Assembly (NCBI GenBank): GCA_000697665.1
Contig: KL197749.1
Span: 184,441-248,440 of the forward strand
From: Jaapia argillacea MUCL 33604
Lineage: Eukaryota; Basidiomycota; Agaricomycetes; Jaapiales; Jaapiaceae
Direction: 5' to 3'
Length of the DNA stretch: 64,000 nucleotides
Shown here: positions 36,960 to 47,214 of the stretch, in pieces
Numbering within the stretch: the first letter of the stretch is position 1
Layout: each line of letters starts with the position of its first letter
Notes under the pieces: model-generated
The model's database searches: none
What the model saw: the letters and a program-made list of their open reading frames with translations, nothing else
Told to the model about the DNA's origin: nothing
Made by a program: the position numbers and the translations under genes

Positions 36960-39035
36960 CGACCACTGGTGATTCAATCTAACGTGGTGGGTACTTGGTT
37001 GCTACTGAAATTGAACGAACTAGTTGACCGTCCTACATCTTGCAATCATTATAGGGCCAGCTGCAGTGGGACTCCAGGAGGCATCGAGTGTTGAAGATTG
37101 GCCAAAGACTGGCAGTCAACATCGGGTTAGGAAGTGTCAGATAATGCCGAAGTCGAACATGTGCAATTTTCACTCATCCCTCTCTTCGACTTGGTACATT
37201 TGCGCCCTCAGCATTCACGACTTCCACATACTTCCCTCCATGGCAAACCATCTGCAAACCTCTCGCAAGTTAGAGAGACAATTCGCTTCTCCAATATCTT
37301 GGGCAACAACCTCCTTGCTTCATGAACATCTCAGGTGACAACCTCCCCTGTCCCTTCCACAACGATGCTCGCCGTCATTCTACCACCAGCCATGACCAGC
37401 AATTCCAACAACGGAGCGCCCTCTGCCTAGAGAAGTCATCTGAATCTCAAACGCCTCCTGCTACCATTTTCAAGGCCGATTGTTCAGTCAATCACCATTT
37501 TTCCCAGCCTCGCGCTCTTATTGTACTTACGTTTGCTCGCCTCTAGTACGGTTCGTTCTTCTACTCTACCACCATAGCAGTTACTGATCCCTTTGTGTTG
37601 AATTCAGCAGGAGTGGAAGCCGGCCATCCTGCCCACTCCTCACTTAAATGCAAACGTGAATGTGAACGCTCACCCAACGCTCCCCTCTGAGACACCCACA
37701 TGGCCCAGGGCTATACTTCTGCATCCACACCATCTGCACCACCAACCACCTCAGCTCAACCACCCTCCACCCCCTCCCAGAGTCCAACTTCTTCAGTTTC
37801 TTCCTGCACTTCCGAATGGCCATCCTCCCATCCTCTGACCCCTATCAATAACACTAATGCTACTGCCAATTGCAGATGTTGTGGCGCCGACTGGGACAGA
37901 GCTAAATGTGAAGACTGAGGACAGGGCTGATATGTATGAAGAGAGGCGCCCTACTTCGATGGCCGTGACAAGGTGGTGAAGATTCTCATCTCTTGTCCTA
38001 GCTGTTCTGGTGAGTAGCTCAACATCCCCATTCTTTGCGTAGACCTGACGAGAAATACTATTGCTCGACATCGCAATCTTACGTTGAGTGAGCCCTCAAT
38101 GTATTCTCGGCCCCCACCTTGAAGACAGATGGCTTCCGAATCCCGTGTCCCTTCCATTGTGCTCCTCACATCCTTCAGAGTGATTCATCCGACATCTGTT
38201 CAGCACTGTCGTGCATGAATTATGGCATTGACGCGAAGAGGACATTGTGGTATTGGTGGTTTGGGTGAGTACGACCCTTTTCATACCCCATATATCTAGT
38301 GTACCAACCCTTCCACTTTATGCAGAATGGTCACTGTCTTGGGGAAGTGTTCAAGGGAGAGCATAGCAATAAGAGGACCCAATCGCCATCACATTGCGCG
38401 GCCATTCTATCATACCATCTTGTTGACGACATAGAGGCAATAGGCACTTTCCTAATCTGTGACCATGTTCTATCTGCAATACATGAGTGCTCAACGTGGA
38501 GATCTTGTCCTTTACCATCATGGACACCAGCAATCAGCACCAGGTCAAGTTTTCTCTGCGAGCGTGGTAGATTCCCGCCACACTTTCGAAGAATCGTTCC
38601 GAGTAGCATCTCTATCCCCTCTTATCGGCTTTCGCTATCACAACATTCACTCTTTTCATCCGTTGGATGCTCAGATCAACCGGATCCAATAAAAAGTCAA
38701 TACTATGGAGTGTCGCAGATCAGATTGAGTCAAGAAAAGTATATTATGTGCCCAACATCGACGCCACACTTGGACAATGGTCAGCATCGCATCAATTTGA
38801 AGTTCTCATAGTAGTCAGTGATGTTGCTCACCCACCGGTTGGTCAATAGAGTGTGCAGAAAACCCCGATAAGAGAATATGAAAATTTCATTGAGAACAAT
38901 GGCAAGTGATTACAACAGTGACCATCTAGGTAATAACATGATAAAAAGTGAAAGTTCATCTAAGCCGAGACAAGAGTGCGAGAAAGTCTGATTGACCAAG
39001 GGAAAAAGCATCCACATCGCAAGACCTCCTAGGTA

Positions 39036-40112
39036 CCGCAAGCAAGGGCATCCGAAGCCATCATGAAACGATCTTTGAGGGCTTGGACCTCTCTGGCCTG
39101 AATATCCAGTTCTTGCTTCTTTTGCTGAAAGGCAGCGACAGCGTCCTTGCTCTGCTGGGCAGCATCTTCGTGTTGACGATCAGCAATCGTTGCTCATCCT
39201 CGAGCGTTGTCATGCATTTGCTCCAAGATTTGTTTCGAAACGACAATCTCTTGCGTCCGGACCTCCAACTTTTGGCTGACCAGCTTGATTTCTTGTTGCT
39301 TGAGGACCGCAGCAAAGCCATGAACATGAAGCTGAGTGACCATATTGATATCAGGGAATGGCCTGTTGAGCTTCATAGCAGCCAAGACCTGTTGCTTGTA
39401 GGCACTGTCGAACTACAGGCACGACACCTAGCATGAGTAAAGTGCAACCAAGATTGTTTCACTCATGTATTTAGGGTCAAGGTCATTCTCGTTGTTTGTA
39501 GCCTTCTTGTGCGACTTCACCCTTGTCTACGCAAGTCAATTCGCTCTGCTAGTAAAATAAGTACGACATACTTTTCCAGCTGGAGGCTCGCAACGGCAAT
39601 TCAAGATAAGCACCACATCTAGAGGAGAAATACGCATAACGAGAATACCTTTGGGGCACCAGCCACATCCGCATCAGAGACGTCACCCTCATCCGTAATA
39701 TCATTGAGGTGATTGACAATTAGCTTTCATCCCTTCTTGCCTTTGGGCTTCGTCCCTGTGGTATTTGCAGTTGCAGGCTTTGCAGTGGCAGTGGGCTCTG
39801 CAGCGGGGGTGGGCTTTGCAGCGGTGGTGGGCTTCGGGTGTACCTCCTTATCAGAATCTTGACTGCCTTCATCACCCTGTGCTTGTCTGTCACTTTCATC
39901 ATCAGACAAGATAATCTGGGGAGGGTATTAAAATCAGAGGTGGTTGGTGAGTAATACAATCTCACAGGGTGACGACTCCCAATTTGACATGATGGCCCAG
40001 CTGCGGCATTGGTAGTCTTTGTCCTCTTCAGAGCAGGTATAGATGTTTCTAGCAAATAGTTGTTGTTGTTGTTGTTGTTGTTGTTGTCATTCCTTGCCCG
40101 TTTCCCAAGCAA
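39036..40112 (-). pseudogene. Coiled-coil protein gene with a polyasparagine run, interrupted
   Basis: From the ATG at 40110-40112: MLGKRARNDN, a run of nine Asn encoded by a (GTT)n tract, then an intron joining GSRHP to IILSDDESDRQAQ, an acidic stretch, a Pro/Thr/Ala tract (KPTPAAEPTATAKP) and KPKGKKG. Further exons can be followed (NHLNDITDEGDVSDADVAG; CRCEPPAGKVKSHKKATNN; DSAYKQQVLAAMKLNRP) into a long coiled coil (VLKQQEIKLVSQKLEVRTQE; QQKKQELDIQAREVQALKD) ending ALACGT. Two TGA codons interrupt the frame, one after KPKGKKG (39727-39729) and one in the coiled coil near 39194. Either the first marks the end of a short gene, or this is a recent pseudogene. Divergent from the recombinase-like gene. 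No named family. Confidence 0.5.
40059..40087. repeat. (GTT)n microsatellite
   Basis: About nine to ten GTT units, read on the minus strand as consecutive AAC (Asn) codons in the coiled-coil gene. Likely variable in length between strains. Confidence 0.85.
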
Positions 40113-40769
40113 GCTTGCACCCAGACTATAGCAAAGGTGTTGATATATGACTATATGCTGAAGAAAACACTGGGAACTTGCCTAGTATCGCAGTTTTCAG
40201 CATCTTTTGCAAGGGCTTCAGGAGCATGCTTGAACACAGCTTGTGCGGCCACCAACCTACGATGCTTGACAACAGAGACACAAAGGAAATGAGTTACAAT
40301 GATACCTGGTTGCCCTAACATTGGCTATTCTGAAAATGTGGGGTAAGCTTGGCGCAGTTGAAAAAATGAACTACCTACACTTCATCGCTGTGAGGGACGT
40401 CAGGGTTGTTCAGTTCGTAATGTCTCAACGCATCGTCGTTCGAAGTAACTGCAAGGGCTTTCAGGCCAGTCAAACTGCGAGGAATGCACTGTTCTTCAGG
40501 AACATGAGACTTGGACTTTGGAACCATAGCACACTGCACCAAGGACGATACCAGAGAGACCGAGTGGTATTGGGAATGGAATGGCACTGAACGGACTTTG
40601 GAAGCAAAGTCATCACGTCAACGATGACCGTCACCCATATCACGCTTCCCATCGCAGACAATCACACATACAAGCTTCACACCCGTGCCCTCGGTTTCTG
40701 TCGTCTATATAGTCTGTAAGACTGCCTTTTTCAAGATGAGCCCTCTTTCACCTTGCCCCCCACATCACC
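40113..40769. promoter_or_regulatory. Divergent region between the island's two genes
   Basis: 657 bp between the ATG of the coiled-coil gene (minus) and the ATG of the recombinase-like gene (plus); likely a shared promoter. No other frame recognised. Confidence 0.4.
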
Positions 40770-43698
40770 ATGCCCTGGCAACCCAATGCCAGAGCTGCAC
40801 AGTGGCTCAGTGTCTGTGAAGATCAGGTCTTTGAGCTCATTTTCGAGTCTTGGGAGGATGAGAAAGATAATGTTATCGCATTGGGGGAACATAGTTGTTT
40901 AGATCGACTGGCTGTTATCAAAGCATATGCAGTCTACGTTGCAGCTTTCCACAAAGGTTTCATCGACAACGAGTGGTGTGTCAATGGATTACTTAGTGCG
41001 CCATTCATGACTTCCACTCTCACAACCATACTGATCATCTACTTGTTCAGCTCGCCTGTGGCAATTTTTCTGTTGAAGAGTTCAGAACTTGCACTCCACC
41101 AAGTACGCAGGGGAGCGGATGGGATACAGAACTATGGTCGGCTTCAGATGGGTTATCCTGGGACTCATAAGGCGAACTATGTTCTCGTGGACTACCCAAG
41201 TGTCCCTGATACACATCTCAGATAACCGAACTTACCAAACCCGATGATATTCAATCCAAGATCAATCGAGATGAGACATTCCGAGTACGTCTTCACTTGG
41301 ATATTCTACACCCCAGTTCTGAGTCCTGCATAGCTGACATTTCACTCAGTGGTGTACTGTCCTTCAGCGCCGGTTTAAATTACGAATGGAAGTTGCAAAA
41401 AAATTATACTTTGGTCCCCCAGAAGCTAAGCTATTGATTGTGACTGCCTTGACCAATCCCATCTCGTACACAAATGTCAGTGCTCTTGATTGATATCCTT
41501 GCTTCCACCACTCAAACCGTTTTCCTAGGCACTTCAACATTGCGTGGCTTTCCTCTTCAAGTTGATGTTTGGGCCTCGCCCCTCGTTGCTGTATGCTGTC
41601 AAAGGCTACCTAGACTGCTATATGCTAGTCAAGGTAGGCTCATCTCATCATTCCAGATTCACTGTCAGTCCTAATGCCTCAGCAGGATGTTACACTGGTC
41701 CAGGAACACACGAAAGGATGTGGGAGGTTCTCTGTTGAGATTGTAGTCAGGTGGTTCAAGGGCCGCCATATCAACAGCCGCATGAGATTGATGTATACCC
41801 TTCGTTCAACCATCGCTCACGAATATCTTGATATGGATGTGGGTTGCTACCTCATTGCCCTCGGTGTTTGCAGGGGTCTATTCAAGGATTACGAAACTGT
41901 CAAGTCACTGCTCAATGGCTCAGAGTATCGACTACGGTGGAAAGATGATGTCCTAGAATTCCCCTTATTCCTCAAGTCAAAGCCATGTGGACTGGGTGTC
42001 ACAGATGAACCAATGACTGACGTGAACCACAGAGAGTATTTGCAGCATATCAGTATCAAATGTGGCATGGGCGGTACGGATTCTAATTGTATTTTTCTGC
42101 AAGTCTAACATTGGTTCCAGGCTCAGAGTCAGGTGTGTTGTCATATCCATTTCGTCGGAATATGGCTATAGTGGTGGCTGCTGCATTGGGGTCACATATC
42201 GCACATACGGGAATGGGCCATGCTGCAGACACCACCACAATGGAGGAAAGTTATGACGACAACAATTCACGAACTGATTATGTTGGAGCCATGATGAATG
42301 AAGCCATTCGCCCTCCCCGGGAAGCAAAAATTCTTGAGTCTCATGCTTTCAATAGGTTAGAACCTCATCTGTTCAAGATGATAGGCCTACATGTTGTAGC
42401 TGAATATCAATCACAGGGCAACCACACTAGAAGATGGCCCTGAGCTCACATTCCGAGAGCTTTGTGTCCGAGTCCCTATACTCAAACTACTCGCCAAGCA
42501 AGCCAAAGATCTGTACCGTTGTGTGGAACAGGGAGAGAACGACTGGAAAACATTTGTTGTATGTGGTTTTGTGTTTCGTAATTCTCCCAGCTTGACCTCC
42601 TTGTAGCTTGACCACCGAATCCTTTCTGATGAAGATGATGCAGTCACGGCCTACACTTGGACCAAGCGCTGTATCAAAAGATTGATCAAGCGAGAGCGAC
42701 GTGTTATCAACAAAGAGTGGCGCGAGAAGGAGCTGGCGTCTGTGAACCCCTCAGGTGCCAAGCTTGAGTGGCACAAGAACAAGATTGAAGAGATGTCAGT
42801 GGCACAAATCCTACAAGCCGCCAAGGACAGTGCTGATAGTAACCAACATGTTGATGACGGAGACGATACTGGAGACCCATCTATCTCGACTCTCAATATT
42901 GAGACCTCACCTCTCATCTTGGGGGAGTTGAACATCGAGGACAGTCAGGAGGATGGAGATGATGCTGAGGTCGAGCGAGTGAACTTCATCATGTGTGTAG
43001 ACTTGCCTTTTTCCCCACTTCATCAAATTTTGATGACTTCCATGTCTAGGAATCTTGCTACCATGGTCGAACCTCCTCCAGCTGCCCAATTTTGTGATTT
43101 GTGCGAGGACGATATCACGTGCACCCCCGAAGATATTCAGAAGGACTGGAAAATCCCAGCCAAACTTAACTGCCACCAGAACCAACAATTCCATAAGCCG
43201 CAGATGCAAGCGACCCAACTACTTGTCATCTGGAACTGCTGATTTGGTCGTAGTGAGTGGTTTTGCTGATCTCTTGGTGTGTTTCTCATTTGCAAGTTAG
43301 ACACGGTGCGCTGCCATTTTTGTGGGGTTGATGACCCAGATGCAGGTGATGCAAGCTTTGGTGCAACAAACTACTGCAAGAAGTGGGCTTTGATCCAGCA
43401 CATTGTGGAGGATCATCCCACACAATTATCGACTGTCGAGAAGGACATTCTCATCACTGCAAATGAGATGCATACCCCTGCCCTGGTTCACGACGATGAT
43501 GACATGAATTCTGAGTACCATGATGATCCAGGACCTGCAGGTGACGAGATATTCCAGTGCTCGAAGGAGTTGGTGGAAATGGCTGATGCTGATATTGACA
43601 CAAGCTGGTACAAGGGGGACAGTGACAAGTTGGATGAAATGCAGGTGGATGGAAGTAGTGAGGGGATGGAGTTCGGATCTGATGTTGAAGGACTCTGA
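40770..43698 (+). CDS. FluG/DUF3435 tyrosine-recombinase-like protein with C-terminal zinc finger
   Basis: Member of the fungal FluG/DUF3435 family, related to Crypton and Starship 'captain' tyrosine recombinases that move DNA by site-specific integration. The N-terminus reads WQPNARAAQWLSVCEDQVFE and ALGEHSCLDRLAVIKAYAVY. The core has HCVAFLFKLMFGPRPSLLYA, FSVEIVVRWFKGRHINSR and FPLFLKSKPCGLGVTDEP. The catalytic-type segment reads GVLSYPFRRNMAIVVAAALG, TGMGHAADTTTMEESYDDN. The Arg of FRR and the Tyr of ESYDD sit where box I/II residues are expected; the second Arg is not obvious. Then follow a basic linker (RCIKRLIKRERRVINKEW), CDLCEDD, and a C2H2-like finger (CHFCGVDD ... ALIQHIVEDHP). About ten exons with usable borders (AFNR to ATTLEDGPEL; KCGMG to GSESGVL; KTFV to LDHRILSD). 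No break was found in the core. Exons near 41000-41350 and the 43240-43300 junction are uncertain. Confidence 0.72.
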
Positions 43699-44475
43699 CC
43701 TGCATTGTATAATACCCTTCCGTCTTTGTCCAGTGTGCTGCAACATGTAGAACACTTTCATATGCCCCTCCTTTGAGGGGTTCTCCCACCCCATATTTCA
43801 TCCACACTTTTCGACCAACCGGCGTGTGCCTTGTTTGTTCCGGGTGGTGCCACAGCTTCCGCACCAAGTCCAATGTACACACATCTTCATCATTTGCTAA
43901 TTATTCTGCTTTGCATCCAAGTTGCCTTCATCCATAGGTTAACAGCAATATTCTAGTGCTTGGGCAGCCCCAACAACCTTTCCCACTCACTCTGTTGTGT
44001 AAACCTCAACCGCACTGCTGAATCAAAATCTAGATCTGTTCAATTCTGAAGACTTCAAGACGCACGCAATCTGAGAATCCGAAACCAAATATTTGTAGTA
44101 CAGTGTATTGTCAATGCAGTCCCACTGTACTTTCACATAGAATTTTCACCACATCTTAGCTATGTGGTGCTTGAGCAGAGAGCCAAAGATCACACCATTC
44201 AGTGTCGAACCTCAGACTCACCTGCTCACACCTTGAGCAGGGGCTTGTATATATTGTACCTATTTCCAAAGTTCTCCTGTACATGCAGTAATGACAACAA
44301 TCACCAGTTGTCTCAATCCACCCTTCCAGCTTTCATTATAGCTTTCCATACCAAAGGAGGGGCAAATGATGACACATGTCGGCACTTCCCTAGCACCGAA
44401 GCCGCACAAGATTAAGAATACAAATGAGGAATCGGTGGTGGGAGAGAAAGGGAACAAATGGTAGGATAAAAAAAC
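43699..44475. other. 3' flank of the recombinase-like gene
   Basis: 777 bp without a recognised gene. Lies between the recombinase-like gene and the Leu-type tRNA. Confidence 0.5.
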
Positions 44476-44580
44476 TGACAATGAGATTTGAACTCGTGCC
44501 CGCATTACGCGGATGAGAAGCCTGCAAGCAGGTAAGCTTTTGCTAGAGTCACACGCCATGGACTGCTCAGCCATATTGCC
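44476..44580 (-). tRNA. tRNA-Leu(CAA)-like gene whose anticodon reads CTA, with intron
   Basis: Class II tRNA. The acceptor GGCAATA pairs with CATTGTC, the D arm GGCTGAGCAGTCCATGGC resembles tRNA-Leu, and the variable arm is CCGC-GTAAT-GCGG. The T arm is ACGAG-TTCAAAT-CTCAT. The anticodon loop reads C-T-CTA-G with a 23-base intron after position 37. Fungal tRNA-Leu(CAA) has this loop as CTCAAG and also carries an intron, so a single A-to-T change would give CTA, which would read the stop codon UAG. Three stem mismatches (7:66, 29:41, 50:64) suggest decay. A run of seven T lies just past the 3' end. Functional tRNA or pseudogene cannot be decided by eye. Confidence 0.6.
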
Positions 44581-44583
44581 GTC

Positions 44584-44890
44584 AGAATTCTAGTGAATAA
44601 TACTAGTGAGAAGACACTCTAAGAACCCTGAGTGCAAGAGAGAATAAGTAATGCACTCCACCAAGATTCTAGAACATAGAACTAGTGGAAAGACATAGTA
44701 AGCAGCCCAAGTCCAAGAGGGAATAAAAGGGTGTTGGTCTTCAAGAGAGGGATGGAAGGGGGGGCAATGGGACCATTAAGGGGTGTAAGGCTGAAAAACC
44801 ACTCTACTAAGATTCTAGCACACAAAACTAGTGGGAAACACCCTTTGCAGCTGAAGTGAAAGTGAGAGTCCAAGAGTGGGAATGACAGAA
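44584..44890. repeat. Three diverged copies of an ATTCTAG...ACTAGTG repeat
   Basis: ATTCTAG, 8-9 bases, then ACTAGTG occurs at 44587-44608, 44666-44687 and 44812-44833. Each is followed by (G/A)AAGACA-like sequence and a purine-rich tail with AAGAG(A/G)GAATAA. The second and third also share about 15 bases before the motif. Units are roughly 80-150 bases. They begin four bases upstream of the Leu-type tRNA, in what would be its 5' flank. Confidence 0.6.
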
Positions 44891-47214
44891 ACAGATCTGG
44901 CAGAGAAAAGGCAAGATCCAAGAGATGAGGCTAAAACAGCACCTAACAAGGGGTTTGCTTCTATACAGTTGTTTCTTAGCAAATGAAGATAACTGGTGAG
45001 AAGAGATAGAAGGAGCATAGTACTTGTTTATTGTGTGCACCTCAAGGCTGTAAACCCCCATTGCTCCAGAACAAGACTTTCAGAAAGAGGGTTTCTGAAG
45101 AGCATTATCCATGTTTCACTACCCTGACAAGTTTGGGATGAATTCATGATTCGTGGTCCAATGACCAAGCCAAGGTGCGGATCAAACTGATGGTAGCCAA
45201 TGGCCACCATTGAACTGGCTAGCCCTTGAGAAGATACACGACATATCGAGTTCAGCCACTGCGCAGTGTGTGGAGATCTGAGTGTACATCCAGACCAAGG
45301 TGGCCCAAGATGTGAGCAAGGTTTCCTGGCTTCTGTCGCTGAAAGTACACGAGGCAATGGGGCAACAGAGATGAATTGCTGAGGAAGATGGGCGTGACAG
45401 TGATGTCATCCCCATGCCTGGACATCGAGGAGGAAGGTGCAGCTGTCGGATATGAACACTTGAAGAATGGAGGCAATCGGAGCAATGTTATCCATTGGAA
45501 TGTACGATGCATGGGTCGCCGGTTTGCACGGGGTACTATATTGTGGCGACCCGTCCAGACCTTGAGTGATCGTAGGATTGCAGTATATCGAGGAAATGGT
45601 TTGTACAACATCGGCCGAATCAGAGCAGGCTCAAGAAGCCCACCAGGCAGCGGACCCAACGTAGACCCACGTGAAATCGGTTGGAATGCATCCGATGGGC
45701 TGGGGCAGGAGACGCATCGTGAATAGGAACCAATAACTTGTAGCAGCCCTCTTTAAGTTTGTTTTGGCACGGTCAGAATATGGCTGTACATCATAAAGTG
45801 GCCGCGATGGTTAACCCTCAGAGGTTCTGAAACCTGCGACTAGAGGATGAAAGGGAGCCAGCTGTTGACATGTATGGAGTTTTGGAGGGTATGAAGCATT
45901 TACTCCCGTGAGCGACGGTCGATCCTCCACGTCAACCATAGGATCGTCTTCGGTGGCCTTCGCAGACTGGGCAAGTTGAAGTAGAGGGACTGAGGAGACG
46001 CGTTCGAGTAGCAGGGTCTTCAAGCCTCGCGGCGCGGCAGATTAGATGTGCGCTGAAGGCAGGTACGACGGGCGTTGGAGACTGGAGCGCCGCACATATC
46101 ACAGCCCTTTGAAGTACCAAGGCCAATGGAAAGTCCTCTAGATAAAGCGTGGGATGTAGGATAGCAGACCACTTCTTCGCCAAACAAGGGAGAAATGGTC
46201 CGGTTCAAAGAGCGGGCCATACGCTGAAATGGCAGCTGGTATCGAGATGGAGGCGGCTCAGCCGACGAGCATCATCCTCCAATGACGCAGAGGTATTGGC
46301 AGCCCGCATATATGCTGGTTAGGAGAGGATAGCGGATGATCAAAAGTTTCCGCAGGGGGACTGGCGGACTTTCCTCCATTGCGTCTATCTGGCAAGGCGA
46401 GGCAATTTGTATTGAAGTTAGGGGGGCATTTAAGCTGCGTCGACACCCGTGCGGGACAGTGACTCAAGATTCAGGTAACAAGATGCCCAGTTACTGACGG
46501 AGTCTGAGGTCTCGTGACAGCCTGTCAGGGTCCAGAGCAGAACGAAGGAAACCCGCGACATCCGGAGCATAGGTTGAGGAGGCTAGCCGACGAGAAAGGA
46601 TGTAGTAGCGGCCAAAAGAACTCGTGCGGGCATTTGGACGAAACCGACGCGACATCCTGCGTTTGAAACCGATCAATCACGTGTGAGGAAGGTATCTGGA
46701 CGCGAGATGGCACTCCGAGGTGTCCCAGACGTCGAGGGCACACTTCTCGGAAAAGCTCGTATCTCGCGTTACCACTGCCCGACACGTGAGGCTAGAGGAC
46801 GTGAACAGGCATCGCGAAGAATCAGTGGGTGGCAGTCACATTGCCCACCCGAACAACAGTCTGCTGCCCGTGACGTACGATCGATTGACGGCGCATATAT
46901 GGAGGTATATCTCCAGGGGAACCCGCCTATGAGCGCCGTGGATGGTAGGTCAACCAACATCGCAGTGGCCCGCAACCATTCGGTGAGTATGCTTCCGAGG
47001 CTGAAAGTTACTGGAGCTTCAGGATATAATGCCTTGTAGGTCAAAGTGTTCATAAGTCGAGAGATAGTGGGGCTTGCAGATGGTGGTTGATGATGAAGTT
47101 GGGTAGCCGTGTGACTACAGTATGTCACAATCCCTTTCGCGGCTGACTTTACCTCTCTGGCTTGACGCCAACACTCATTGTACATGAACGCAGGTATCTA
47201 CGGCGACGAAATCA
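44891..47214. other. Long region without recognised genes, 2.3 kb
   Basis: Right side of the accessory island and promoter of the Rab gene. Frames of 70-138 codons exist on both strands (for example 45376-45726 plus and 46020-46220 minus), but they overlap one another, have no domains and do not join by sensible introns. No transposon ends recognised. Confidence 0.5.

Larger units (their letters stand above)
35577..39035. other. Gene-poor accessory stretch, 3.5 kb
   Basis: No intact gene recognised. Holds the tRNA-Ser scrap and the palindrome modules listed separately. Two stretches look like faded coding sequence. One near 37,690-37,915 (plus) is a Ser/Thr/Pro-rich frame ending in CRCCGADWDRAKCED. 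The other, near 38,460-38,690 (plus), reads RGDLVLYHHGHQQSAPGQVF and FRYHNIHSFHPLDAQINR, and might be a relic of a transposon-borne protein. Neither has a definable start or family. Confidence 0.4.

Noticed and set aside
45376-47039. Several 70-138-codon frames on both strands
   Set aside because: Overlapping, unspliceable and without motifs; more likely noncoding or badly decayed.
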